Part shown: piece by piece, positions 1-7,902 of the stretch
How the letters are laid out: each line of letters begins with the position of its first letter
Position numbering within the stretch: position 1 is the stretch's first letter
NCBI GenBank assembly: GCA_927405585.1
Contig: CAKMJS010000031.1
Span: 1-59,172 of the forward strand
Source: an uncultured Desulfosporosinus sp.
GTDB taxonomy: Bacteria > Bacillota > Desulfitobacteriia > Desulfitobacteriales > Desulfitobacteriaceae
Reading direction: 5' to 3'
Length of the DNA stretch: 59,172 bases
Notes under the pieces: model-generated
Seen by the model: the letters and a program-made list of their open reading frames with translations, nothing else
What the model was told of the DNA's origin: nothing
The model's database searches: none
Program-made: the position numbers and the translations under genes

Positions 1-91
1 AAAGTATCACAAGCTTATAGGGCTTCTATGTAAAGAGTTTGGAGTAACTCTAACTTTTGTTTGTAATGCAGGGAACTGTCAGAGCATTTAA
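1..91 (+). CDS. C-terminal end of an unidentified protein (partial)
   Basis: Reading from base 2, an open frame runs from the left edge to a TAA at 89-91 and would encode the last 29 residues of a protein, ending in LTFVCNAGNCQSI. The family is not recognised. The case for a real gene is that the stop codon lies in the loop of a good intrinsic terminator (74-117), the same arrangement as at the end of cobD in this window. The other two forward frames close within the first 35 bases. The evidence is weak because the fragment is so short. Confidence 0.4.
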   Translation, partial: KYHKLIGLLCKEFGVTLTFVCNAGNCQSI

Positions 92-117
92 TTAAGTGCG
101 TGACAGTTTTCTTTTTT
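74..117 (+). terminator. Intrinsic terminator at the left edge
   Basis: The arms AACTGTCA (74-81) and TGACAGTT (101-108) form an 8-bp stem followed by a T-rich run (TTCTTTTTT). It would end the gene entering from the left and insulate the ABC importer operon. Confidence 0.75.
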
Positions 118-232
118 AATAAATTTTTTAGAAATATAATCAATTCCATTTAATGCATTGGTAAATTTTCGAATTGCTCACCGATTTAAGCATCTTCCAA
201 TACATTATAACGCAGAGATGATTTAGGGGGGA

Positions 233-1006
233 GTGCCATTGAATGAGATTGTAGAGGTTCAAAACGTAGGGATGAAATATCAATCCCTCAATGGGGAAAT
301 TACTGCTCTAGAAAGTATTAATTTTTCTGTTCGCAACGGTGAGTTTGTAAGCATTGTCGGCCCGAGTGGGTGCGGTAAATCTACCCTACTATCGATTATT
401 TCTGGATTACTTCCTTCCTCCACTGGGACCGTCATGCTATCGGGGGAAAAGGTTACGGGAGCTTCCCAAAAAATCGGATATATGCTGCAAAAGGATCATC
501 TTTTTGACTGGAGAACAATCTTTCAAAATGTCATGTTAGGCCTGGAAATAAGGAGACTTGTTACCTCCGAGACGAAATCCCGAGCCTTAAAACTCCTTAG
601 AACGTATGGACTATACGAATTTAAGGATAAATATCCAAACCAACTTTCCGGCGGGATGAGGCAAAGGGTAGCTCTGATACGAACCCTTGTGACCGACCCA
701 CAAATCCTTCTTCTGGATGAAGCATTTTCTGCCTTAGACTATCAAACAAGACTCGTGGTTAATCAAGATATCTATGCCATTATAAAACAAGAAAACAAAA
801 CTGCTCTTTTGGTAACCCACGATATTGCTGAGAGTATTAGTATGTCCGACCGAGTTATCCTTTTATCTAAGCGACCTGGAACGATCAAAAATATCTATAA
901 CATAAAGTTGAGTTGTGATAACAGATCACCCTTATCCTCCCGGGAAACACCCGAGTTTCTGTATTATTTTCAAGAGATATGGAAGGGGCTGGATGTTCAT
1001 GTCTAA
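233..1006 (+). CDS. ABC importer ATPase, NitT/TauT (SsuB/TauB) type
   Basis: This is the cytoplasmic ATPase of an importer for nitrate, sulfonate, taurine or a similar small solute. Visible motifs are Walker A GPSGCGKST near residues 43-51, the signature LSGGMRQR near 138-145, Walker B ILLLDEAFSALD near 158-169 and the switch histidine in LVTHD. The 257-residue length is usual for the family. The GTG at 233 sits almost on the AGGGGGG ribosome site, so the in-frame TTG at 239 (six codon-spaced bases later) is an equally good or better start. The permease gene overlaps its 3' end, which points to translational coupling. The substrate cannot be told from sequence. Confidence 0.92.
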   Translation: MPLNEIVEVQNVGMKYQSLNGEITALESINFSVRNGEFVSIVGPSGCGKSTLLSIISGLLPSSTGTVMLSGEKVTGASQKIGYMLQKDHLFDWRTIFQNVMLGLEIRRLVTSETKSRALKLLRTYGLYEFKDKYPNQLSGGMRQRVALIRTLVTDPQILLLDEAFSALDYQTRLVVNQDIYAIIKQENKTALLVTHDIAESISMSDRVILLSKRPGTIKNIYNIKLSCDNRSPLSSRETPEFLYYFQEIWKGLDVHV

Positions 1007-1841
1007 ACAAGGACAAGAAAGCATGCCTCGCAAAACTAGAGAATCAGACCAATCGCTTGAACATATTAGATACTTGCGAAGTGTTAGGAGAGAAAAAGTA
1101 ACGATTCGAATCATTCAATTCATGATTTTACTAATAGCTTTAGGACTTTGGGAACTATGCGCTAATGCCAAAATCGTTGATCCGTTTATTACTAGCCAAC
1201 CAACTAGGGTCATTCAAACGATTATAAGGTTGTATGAAGAGGGGGTACTATTTCAGCACATCGGAGTAACCTGTCTTGAAGCAGTCGTCGGCTTTGTTTT
1301 GGGGACGCTTTTGGGAACGATTATTGCCATTATCTTATGGTGGTCTGATTTTTTATGTAAAGTTTTAGAACCCTACTTAGTAGTCTTGAACAGTTTGCCT
1401 AAAATTGCACTTGGTCCTGTATTTATCGTTTGGATTGGGGCTGGTCCTGCAGCAATCATTGTCATGACTTTGGCTATTTCACTAATAGTCACAGTTTTGG
1501 AAGTCTTAAATGGGTTCTTAGCGATTGATGAAGAAAAGATCAAGCTTGTCCAAACCTTTGGAGGTACTAAGTTACAAGTTCTTACAAAAGTGTTACTTCC
1601 GGCTTCGTCGCCGACTTTCATTAATGCCCTTAAGATTAACGTCGGGTTATCCTGGGTTGGCGTCATAGTAGGGGAGTTCTTAGTTTCCAAAGCAGGCTTG
1701 GGTTATCTGATCGTTTACGGAGGACAGGTTTTTAAATTAGACCTAGTCATGACCAGTGTCATAATATTAGGTATAGCAGCGACCATTATGTATCAGGGGG
1801 TGGTTTACCTTGAGAAATTTCTAGTGAAGAACAAAGGCTAA
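993..1841 (+). CDS. ABC importer permease, NitT/TauT (SsuC/TauC) type
   Basis: This is the inner-membrane permease (BPD_transp_1 fold) that partners the upstream ATPase. It has about six hydrophobic segments and an EAA-type coupling loop around LVQTFGGTKLQVLTKVLLPAS. A longer in-frame extension reaches back to 915, but the site GGAAGGGG at 981-988 supports the ATG at 993 or the ATG at 999, and both give a normal-length protein of about 280 residues. The gene overlaps the ATPase gene by about 14 bases. The substrate is unknown. Confidence 0.9.
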   Translation: MFMSKQGQESMPRKTRESDQSLEHIRYLRSVRREKVTIRIIQFMILLIALGLWELCANAKIVDPFITSQPTRVIQTIIRLYEEGVLFQHIGVTCLEAVVGFVLGTLLGTIIAIILWWSDFLCKVLEPYLVVLNSLPKIALGPVFIVWIGAGPAAIIVMTLAISLIVTVLEVLNGFLAIDEEKIKLVQTFGGTKLQVLTKVLLPASSPTFINALKINVGLSWVGVIVGEFLVSKAGLGYLIVYGGQVFKLDLVMTSVIILGIAATIMYQGVVYLEKFLVKNKG

Positions 1842-1897
1842 ATTGCCACAGACGGGTAGGTTGATAAACTAAACTAAAAATGAGGAGGATTATCGTT

Positions 1898-2902
1898 ATG
1901 AAAAATAAGTTGATGCTCGTACTTATCGTGTTAGTTTTGGCAGGGTCATTAGTGTTAGCTGGTTGCAGCAATCAAACTGAGCTGACAAAAGTAAAGCTGT
2001 CTGAGGTAACACACTCAATTTTCTATGCTCCGCAATATGTTGCTCTGACTCAAGGGTTCTTTAAAGAAGAGGGTCTTGATATTGAACTATCGAATGGCGC
2101 AGGCGCAGATAAGGTCATGACTGCCGTGTTGTCAGGGCAAGTAGATATTGGCTTTGCTGGACCTGAAGCAAGCGTATATGTCTACAACGAAGGCAAAGAG
2201 GATCATAGTGTTGTATTTGCTCAACTTACAAATGGAGATGGAACGTTTCTCATGGGTCGAAAGGCTGATTCTCAATTTAAATGGAGCGAACTTAAAGGCA
2301 AGACTATTATTGGCGGACGTAAGGGTGGAATGCCGGCGATAGTTCTCCAATATGCCTTAAGTAAAAATGGCCTTACAGTTGGGAAAGACGTATTTATCGA
2401 TACCACAATGCAATTTGCTGCAATGCCTGGGGCTTTTATTGGAGGACAAGGAGACTACGTCATTATCTTTGAGCCAACTGCATCCAGTATGGAGAAGGAG
2501 GGTAAAGCATATATCGTAGCTTCTCTAGGTAAGGAAAGTGGGGAAGTTCCTTATACAGCTTATTTCACTAAAAAGAGTACGATCGATAAAAACCCCGAGC
2601 TGCTGCAAAAATTTACCAATGCAATTTATAAGGGTCAGCGTTGGGTAGGAAATCATACTGCAGAGGAAATAGCTAAAGCCATTAAGCCCCAATTCCCAGA
2701 AGAAAATGATCAGATACTGGTGAGCGCTGTCAAACGTTATAAAGAACAGAACAGCTGGAAAACAGACCCTGTTCTTATGGAAAAAGATTTCTATCTTCTT
2801 CAACAAATCATTAAGGATGCCGGAGAGTTAAACAAAATTGCTCCTTATGAGAAGTTAGTAACAAAACAATTTGGAGAATCGTCAATTAAAAATATTAAAT
2901 AA
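1898..2902 (+). CDS. ABC importer substrate-binding lipoprotein, NMT1/SsuA-like
   Basis: This is the extracytoplasmic solute receptor of the importer, anchored as a lipoprotein. The N-terminus has a lysine-containing head, a hydrophobic core and the lipobox LAGC, with the lipidated Cys near residue 22. The mature part has the NMT1/SsuA-like pattern (FYAPQYVALTQGFFKEEGLD, later SGQVDIGFAGPE). An ATG at 1880 is in frame, but the sequence GAGGAGG at 1882-1888 is the ribosome site for the ATG at 1898. The gene is third of three in the operon and is followed by a hairpin. The same family also includes binding proteins for thiamine precursors (ThiY), so nitrate, taurine, sulfonate or a pyrimidine are all possible ligands. 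Confidence 0.9.
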   Translation: MKNKLMLVLIVLVLAGSLVLAGCSNQTELTKVKLSEVTHSIFYAPQYVALTQGFFKEEGLDIELSNGAGADKVMTAVLSGQVDIGFAGPEASVYVYNEGKEDHSVVFAQLTNGDGTFLMGRKADSQFKWSELKGKTIIGGRKGGMPAIVLQYALSKNGLTVGKDVFIDTTMQFAAMPGAFIGGQGDYVIIFEPTASSMEKEGKAYIVASLGKESGEVPYTAYFTKKSTIDKNPELLQKFTNAIYKGQRWVGNHTAEEIAKAIKPQFPEENDQILVSAVKRYKEQNSWKTDPVLMEKDFYLLQQIIKDAGELNKIAPYEKLVTKQFGESSIKNIK

Positions 2903-2918
2903 ATTATATATAAAAATC

Positions 2919-2946
2919 AGAGATCAAGCATTTATGCTTGATCTCT
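2919..2946 (+). terminator. Hairpin ending the ABC importer operon
   Basis: A perfect 12-bp stem, AGAGATCAAGCA (2919-2930) with TGCTTGATCTCT (2935-2946), closes a TTTA loop. The following T-run is weak (ATTAGTTCATTTTC), so it may act as an mRNA 3' end stabiliser as much as a terminator. Confidence 0.6.
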
Positions 2947-2951
2947 ATTAG

Positions 2952-3404
<453 letters not shown>

Positions 3405-3443
3405 GAAGTAAAAAAACATTAAAGCATAATTAGGAGAATGACA

Positions 3444-4364
3444 ATGAATAATGGACAAAAAGCCCCGATTGGATTCGGAGTACTATTAATCCTTATTTCC
3501 ACAGTAGGGTTCAGTTTGTACCCAATACTGGGTAAGTTTGTATTTTCTGGGGGTGCGGGTCTTGCTACAGTTTTATTTGTTCGATTCACTATTGCAGCAC
3601 TTTTTTTCTGGATAATTACTATTTGGCGAGAAGGTTTTCCCAGAATCCCCCTAAAAATCTGGTTAATCCTATGGGGCATGGGTGGGATATTCTACGCTTT
3701 GATGTCGGGATTTTACTTAACTTCCGTACGTTATATTCCTGCTTCCTTAGCCGCATTACTTCTCTATGCTTATCCAATTATTGTAACTATTATTGCAGTT
3801 TTGACTCACCAAGAAAAATTTTCAAAATTTAAGTTCTTTGGACTGTTACTATCAACCTTTGGCTTGGTTTTAGTTTTAGGAGTGGCAATCAACGATATTA
3901 GTTCTTTTGGCGTTGCTCTCGCTTTAGGGTCTGCTTTACTTTATGCAACTTATATCATCATTGGAAATCATGTATTAAAAACAACTAGCTCGTTAGTGAC
4001 TATTACCTTGATTTCTACGTCTGCTGCTCTAACTTATGGAATAATAGGTCTTACAATGGGTGGGTTAACATGGAACCTCGACTTGAACACCTGGTTAGGG
4101 ATCGGAGGTTTGGCCTTTTTTCCCACCATTATTGCAATGTTAACATTTTTTCATGGTATGAAACTTATCGGTGCAACTTCTGCCTCAATTATTAGCACAT
4201 TGGAACCTGTGTTTACATTTGCTTTCGCAGTCTTTTTATTTGATGAACATCTAACGCTTTTTCAAGCAACTGGGGGAATTTTTGTCGTCATGGGTGGCAT
4301 TTTAGCCGTGTGGTCACCTTCCCGAAATGTAACCCAAGAGTTTGATGCCTCGATTAGTAAATAG
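3444..4364 (+). CDS. EamA/DMT-family permease
   Basis: An inner-membrane transporter of the drug/metabolite superfamily with two EamA repeats and about ten hydrophobic segments across 306 residues. Repeat hallmarks include GFSLYPILGKFVFSGG in the first half and GATSASIISTLEPVFTFAFA near the end of the second half. The ribosome site TAGGAG at 3431-3436 is too close to the ATG at 3438, so the in-frame ATG at 3444 is preferred. The substrate is unknown; relatives export amino acids, nucleosides or drugs. Confidence 0.88.
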   Translation: MNNGQKAPIGFGVLLILISTVGFSLYPILGKFVFSGGAGLATVLFVRFTIAALFFWIITIWREGFPRIPLKIWLILWGMGGIFYALMSGFYLTSVRYIPASLAALLLYAYPIIVTIIAVLTHQEKFSKFKFFGLLLSTFGLVLVLGVAINDISSFGVALALGSALLYATYIIIGNHVLKTTSSLVTITLISTSAALTYGIIGLTMGGLTWNLDLNTWLGIGGLAFFPTIIAMLTFFHGMKLIGATSASIISTLEPVFTFAFAVFLFDEHLTLFQATGGIFVVMGGILAVWSPSRNVTQEFDASISK

Positions 4365-4393
4365 GAACAGAAGTTAAAAACACAGACCTAACT

Positions 4394-4421
4394 TTGTCAA
4401 CAAGAGTGACTTTGGTATAAT
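4394..4421 (+). promoter_or_regulatory. SigA-type promoter of the ytxJ-like gene
   Basis: TTGTCA (4394-4399) and TATAAT (4416-4421) are separated by 16 bases, and a TG one base before the -10 box makes it an extended -10. It lies 27 bases upstream of the coding start, so the 5' leader is short. Confidence 0.75.
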
Positions 4422-4448
4422 GCATATATGTAACGAGGAGGAAACTCA

Positions 4449-4817
4449 ATGGCTGTATTTAAGGAAATTACATGTTCTCAAGAATTAGGACAAATATTAG
4501 ACGAGTCTTGCCAGCGTCAGGTTGTACTTTTCAAACATAGTACAGCATGTCCTATCAGTAGCCGTGCCTGGCGGGAGATACAGAATTATATCCAGGAAAG
4601 TTCGGATGAGGTATTGGTAGGCATGATAAAAGTGATTGAATCACGTCCAGTTTCCAACCAAGCAACTGAGAAATTAGGGTGTAAACATCAGTCCCCTCAG
4701 GTACTTTTGGTTAGTGATCGGCATGTTATTTGGCAGGCCTCACATCAGGAAGTGACCCAAGTAAGTATTATGGAGGCCTTAGAAGGAGAAAAGATGCCTT
4801 TTAATCTATTAGATTAG
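4449..4817 (+). CDS. ytxJ: YtxJ-like monothiol bacilliredoxin (DUF2847)
   Basis: A thioredoxin-fold protein of 122 residues with the motif STACPISSRAW near residues 31-41; its single Cys in the CPIS position is the redox residue of the YtxJ/BrxC group. In Bacillus this family removes bacillithiol from mixed disulfides. The bacillithiol link is inferred from the family, since no bacillithiol biosynthesis gene is in this window. The gene has its own strong promoter and an AACGAGGAGG ribosome site, and appears to be transcribed alone or with the small zinc-ribbon gene that follows. Confidence 0.85.
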   Translation: MAVFKEITCSQELGQILDESCQRQVVLFKHSTACPISSRAWREIQNYIQESSDEVLVGMIKVIESRPVSNQATEKLGCKHQSPQVLLVSDRHVIWQASHQEVTQVSIMEALEGEKMPFNLLD

Positions 4818-4968
4818 CTAGTGATTGGAAGTAAATTATTACCGCAAGGAATGAATTACACAAGATAATCTAAAACAATAGATGATGAACTACTATCGTT
4901 CTTTCTGATATTGTGTTAAAATAATAATTAATATAAATTATTATATTAAGAGAAGGGAATTGATTTCT

Positions 4969-5115
4969 ATGGCTAAATGTGAAAAATGTGGGATTGAAGT
5001 TGTCTCTACAGAGGACTTGTATGAAGATCGAGGGTTACAAATATGTGAGGATTGTAAGATTAATAGTACCTCTTCTCCGTCCCAGCCTTGTGGCGTGAAG
5101 GAATCGACACAGTAA
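4969..5115 (+). CDS. 48-residue zinc-ribbon mini-protein
   Basis: A small open frame, ATG at 4969 to TAA at 5115, preceded by AGAAGGGAA with good spacing. It begins MAKCEKCGIEVV and later has ICEDCK, giving two CxxC knuckles about 23 residues apart, a typical tetra-Cys zinc ribbon. The tail is rich in Ser, Pro and Gln. A strong terminator follows directly, which supports a real transcription unit. The function is unknown; such short knuckle proteins may bind RNA or act as metallochaperones, but nothing here decides this. Confidence 0.7.
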   Translation: MAKCEKCGIEVVSTEDLYEDRGLQICEDCKINSTSSPSQPCGVKESTQ

Positions 5116-5137
5116 TAATTACATTTGCCAAGAATAT

Positions 5138-5184
5138 AAAAAGGGGTAGGATTCATAGTTTTCTATGAATCCTACCCCTTTTTT
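5138..5184. terminator. Strong bidirectional terminator
   Basis: A roughly 21-bp near-perfect stem with a TTTT loop (5159-5162) is flanked by A and T runs on both sides. It lies between the convergent zinc-ribbon gene and the minus-strand gene ending at 5231, so it can end transcription from both sides. Confidence 0.9.
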
Positions 5185-5230
5185 GCTATAAAGGCCAAAG
5201 GAACCTATGCTTAAGAAGCGCAAGTATAGT

Positions 5231-6469
5231 CTATTTCAAGGATTCCAGTGGATGTAATTTCACTAGGGTGGAAGTTCCTTGTGGATTTAGTTGGATAAGT
5301 TCTGCACCATCAATAGAGACATAATTGTCTGATCCCTCGAGATTAAACATTTTCATTTTTCCCTCTGTGACGATATGAACAGTTTGATTATCATAGACTA
5401 CAACTTGACCGTCTGAGCCGATGAGCATGCGAACATCCTTGAAGGGAATTATGCCTTCCCATTCAGTTTTCAAAGTAGGTTTCTCCATTAACTCTGAGCG
5501 ATCTGTCGTTGTTTTAATCTTCACGAGTTCATTGTTTGTGACTTCTCCAATATAAACCTTTCCATCTCTAATCCCTAGGATCCTATCGTTAGATTTATTT
5601 GAAATAACCCAGCGTTGAGTACCATTCAAAGCAATAACTTGATGGGTACTGCCAATTTTACTGTTTACATAGAGTGTTCCATACCGATCAGAAGCAGCCA
5701 TAGTATTAATGACCTCTCCTGATTTATTCATTGTTCGAACGTTTTTCATAACATCAATTTCCATCAGTAGTTGAGAGGATTCGTTTTTAACGGTGAGATA
5801 GATTAAATTAGTAGATGTTGAGAAAACTAAGTTTTCAATTTTGCCACCTTTAGGCATTTTGTCAATCGTTTGATTAAAGCGATCATCTGGAGGGGTATCA
5901 TCATTGCTTTCAGGTAGTTCCAGTGAATACAATTCTGTAAGTTGAGGATTTCCATAACGCGTTTCAATCCGAGGTTTTACAGGTACCACAGGAGGAGCTT
6001 TCTGCTCAATCTTTTGGTTGGGATCTTCAGGATCGTATGAAGCCGGATTTTGTGTGGGGGGTTGCTCAATAGGTTTAGGGTACACGGTAACGGTTGTTAT
6101 TTCATTGGGATTTTTCTTAGCATAAAAATAAAGCAATGTATTTCGATCGGGCAACCATTGATAGGTAAGAACCCCCAGTGATTTGTCCGTAGTAGAAGGC
6201 GGTTTTTTCTCAAACACTTGCTTACCTTGTACAAGGTTGAATACTTTGAATGTACCATCCTCTGTATAAGCTAAATAATCCTTGGCGTAGGATATTTGAA
6301 TATTTTTAAGGTTAGAACCAGGAATCGTTGCATTTAGTTTAAGAGTAATTGGTTTAGTTGGCAATGGAGCCATAACTTGTTGAATTTTGCTGTTCAAAAA
6401 GGTGTATGCTCCACCTTGCAAGAACAGTGAAACTAAGGTCCAAACTAAAATGATACGTAGTTTCCTCAC
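5231..6469 (-). CDS. Membrane-anchored extracytoplasmic protein, propeller-like
   Basis: A 412-residue protein of no recognised family. The N-terminus has a short basic start and one hydrophobic segment (about residues 5-22), which suggests a signal anchor with the rest outside the membrane. The body has repeated beta-rich units such as NLIYLTVKNESSQLLMEID and KVYIGEVTNNELVKIK, and a Pro-rich stretch around residues 155-180 (PKPIEQPPTQNP, QKAPPVVPVKP). This could be a beta-propeller. The open frame extends to 6544 into the upstream gene, but AAGGAG placed nine bases before the GTG at 6469 sets the start there. It follows the phosphodiester glycosidase gene by 31 bases, so they are probably one operon. 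Confidence 0.7.
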   Translation of the reverse strand: MRKLRIILVWTLVSLFLQGGAYTFLNSKIQQVMAPLPTKPITLKLNATIPGSNLKNIQISYAKDYLAYTEDGTFKVFNLVQGKQVFEKKPPSTTDKSLGVLTYQWLPDRNTLLYFYAKKNPNEITTVTVYPKPIEQPPTQNPASYDPEDPNQKIEQKAPPVVPVKPRIETRYGNPQLTELYSLELPESNDDTPPDDRFNQTIDKMPKGGKIENLVFSTSTNLIYLTVKNESSQLLMEIDVMKNVRTMNKSGEVINTMAASDRYGTLYVNSKIGSTHQVIALNGTQRWVISNKSNDRILGIRDGKVYIGEVTNNELVKIKTTTDRSELMEKPTLKTEWEGIIPFKDVRMLIGSDGQVVVYDNQTVHIVTEGKMKMFNLEGSDNYVSIDGAELIQLNPQGTSTLVKLHPLESLK

Positions 6470-6500
6470 GCTTGATTGCTCCTTCTTATTGTACAAGTAT

Positions 6501-7466
6501 TTAAGGGGTAACAACAAATGCCGTAGGAATATAGCGTTCTCCAAATATATTCCATAAACGATTCATGACTTTACCGTTATAGACGAGTTCAGAGGAAGAA
6601 CCCCCATCGAGATTGACAGCGTTCACTGCATGATAATCTTCAAAGACATGCATGAGGTCTCGTAAAGTCGCTCCAATACTCCACGTGGGCTGACGTCCAT
6701 CTATGACTACAAAGATAACGGTTCCATCGGCCATTTGTCCAATGCCAGTCCTAGGGGCAATACCCCAGCCGCCATCCCCTTTAATCACAGGTTTACCCTC
6801 GACAATTAGATTAGGCTCAAAAGTAACAACTTCGCGCATGTTTTTCTCTTCCAATTGTTTCGCCGTCATATTACCGAGGACTAGTTTGCCTTTGTCGTTA
6901 AACCCGACAATGTTAACCGCCTTGTCTCCTACATTATTATGAATCAGTTGTCCATTATGCATGGTTAATCCGTCTGGAAAGGCTCCGTTTCCTTTACCGT
7001 TAGGGTCGTAGAAACCGCCTGCATTTATCCCGGCAATAGCACCCATATCCTTGACCATATCGCTAACTCGTTCTCCAGTAACACCAATTTCCTTGGTAAC
7101 GGCTAATTTAACTCGTTTAGGATCTTTAATTAACATGACTTTACCCTTGAAGCTTGCCCCTTTGATATCTTCTATCGTGATTCCGGTGCTCGGATCGGAA
7201 ATCTTATTGGTTTTATTGATTACTTGTCCTACGCTTATGTCTTGATCAGTATTAAGATTCATAATCCGACTTATTTCTGCTTCAGATAAAAAAGCCTCCA
7301 CAACTTGGGGATGTCGTGAGGTGGCTACCGCCCCGACGGTCATTATCTTTAATGACTCGAAAGGTCCCCAAAACAGTATAAAGGGAGCGAGGATTGATGC
7401 AAAAATAATATTATAGCCAATAAAGGCTAGAACCATCTTAAATTTAAAAGTACTCTTTTTTTTCAT
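6501..7466 (-). CDS. Phosphodiester glycosidase family protein (NAGPA domain)
   Basis: A 321-residue protein with an N-terminal hydrophobic anchor (about residues 10-32) and a C-terminal NAGPA/DUF2233 domain. Domain landmarks are INAGGFYDPNGKGNGAFPDG, GIAPRTGIGQ, VIFVVIDGRQP and VNLDGGSSSELVYNG near the end. The family includes the enzyme that uncovers mannose-6-phosphate in lysosomal targeting; bacterial members are found in exopolysaccharide and spore-coat settings and probably cleave sugar-phosphate diesters outside the cell. AAGGAG lies upstream of the ATG. It is the first gene of a two-gene minus-strand operon. Confidence 0.85.
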   Translation of the reverse strand: MKKKSTFKFKMVLAFIGYNIIFASILAPFILFWGPFESLKIMTVGAVATSRHPQVVEAFLSEAEISRIMNLNTDQDISVGQVINKTNKISDPSTGITIEDIKGASFKGKVMLIKDPKRVKLAVTKEIGVTGERVSDMVKDMGAIAGINAGGFYDPNGKGNGAFPDGLTMHNGQLIHNNVGDKAVNIVGFNDKGKLVLGNMTAKQLEEKNMREVVTFEPNLIVEGKPVIKGDGGWGIAPRTGIGQMADGTVIFVVIDGRQPTWSIGATLRDLMHVFEDYHAVNAVNLDGGSSSELVYNGKVMNRLWNIFGERYIPTAFVVTP

Positions 7467-7902
7467 ATAACTTTCTTTCTCCTTCTTAATTATTGTGAGA
7501 CATTCTGTTGACTAAGCGTCTGAAGGTCAACGCTAGCCAAGTAAGGATTAGAAAAGGCTACTCTAAACATAAAGCATATTCTAGAATGTTAATATTATCA
7601 CATTATACACGATATTTTACAGCAACTCCGCATAAGTATAACAAAACAACTATGTTCTATCAAGCAAAGTCTATGTGAAAATTTTAGGAAGGTTTAAGAT
7701 ATAGTCATTTTAACGGTACAGATCCTACAATATTGAGTAGTAAAGGTAACGATTGTGATATAGATGTGAGCCACTTTAATGAAGTGCTTATTCCGATAAG
7801 ATATCTAGAAATTAATCGAAATACTATGATATACTTTCGTCAAATGCCTTACACCTAGAAAGGGGTAGGGTATTTGATTGTCAGTTAGTGAGAGGAGATT
7901 AT
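7467..7902. other. 436-base divergent intergenic region
   Basis: It separates the minus-strand glycosidase gene from the plus-strand ABC exporter. It is AT-rich. A TATACT box at 7830-7835 preceded by TG at 7827-7828 is a candidate extended -10 for the exporter, with no convincing -35. A forward frame stays open from about 7700 to 7858 but lacks a usable start and ribosome site, so it is not called as a gene. Confidence 0.5.

Noticed and set aside
233-2902. Assigning a specific substrate (nitrate, taurine, sulfonate or thiamine precursor) to the ABC importer
   Set aside because: The families overlap at the sequence level and no metabolic gene lies next to the operon.
7700-7858. Forward open frame of about 50 codons between the divergent operons
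   Set aside because: It has no ATG or GTG at a useful place and no ribosome site, and lies in AT-rich promoter DNA. Chance openness is the simpler explanation.
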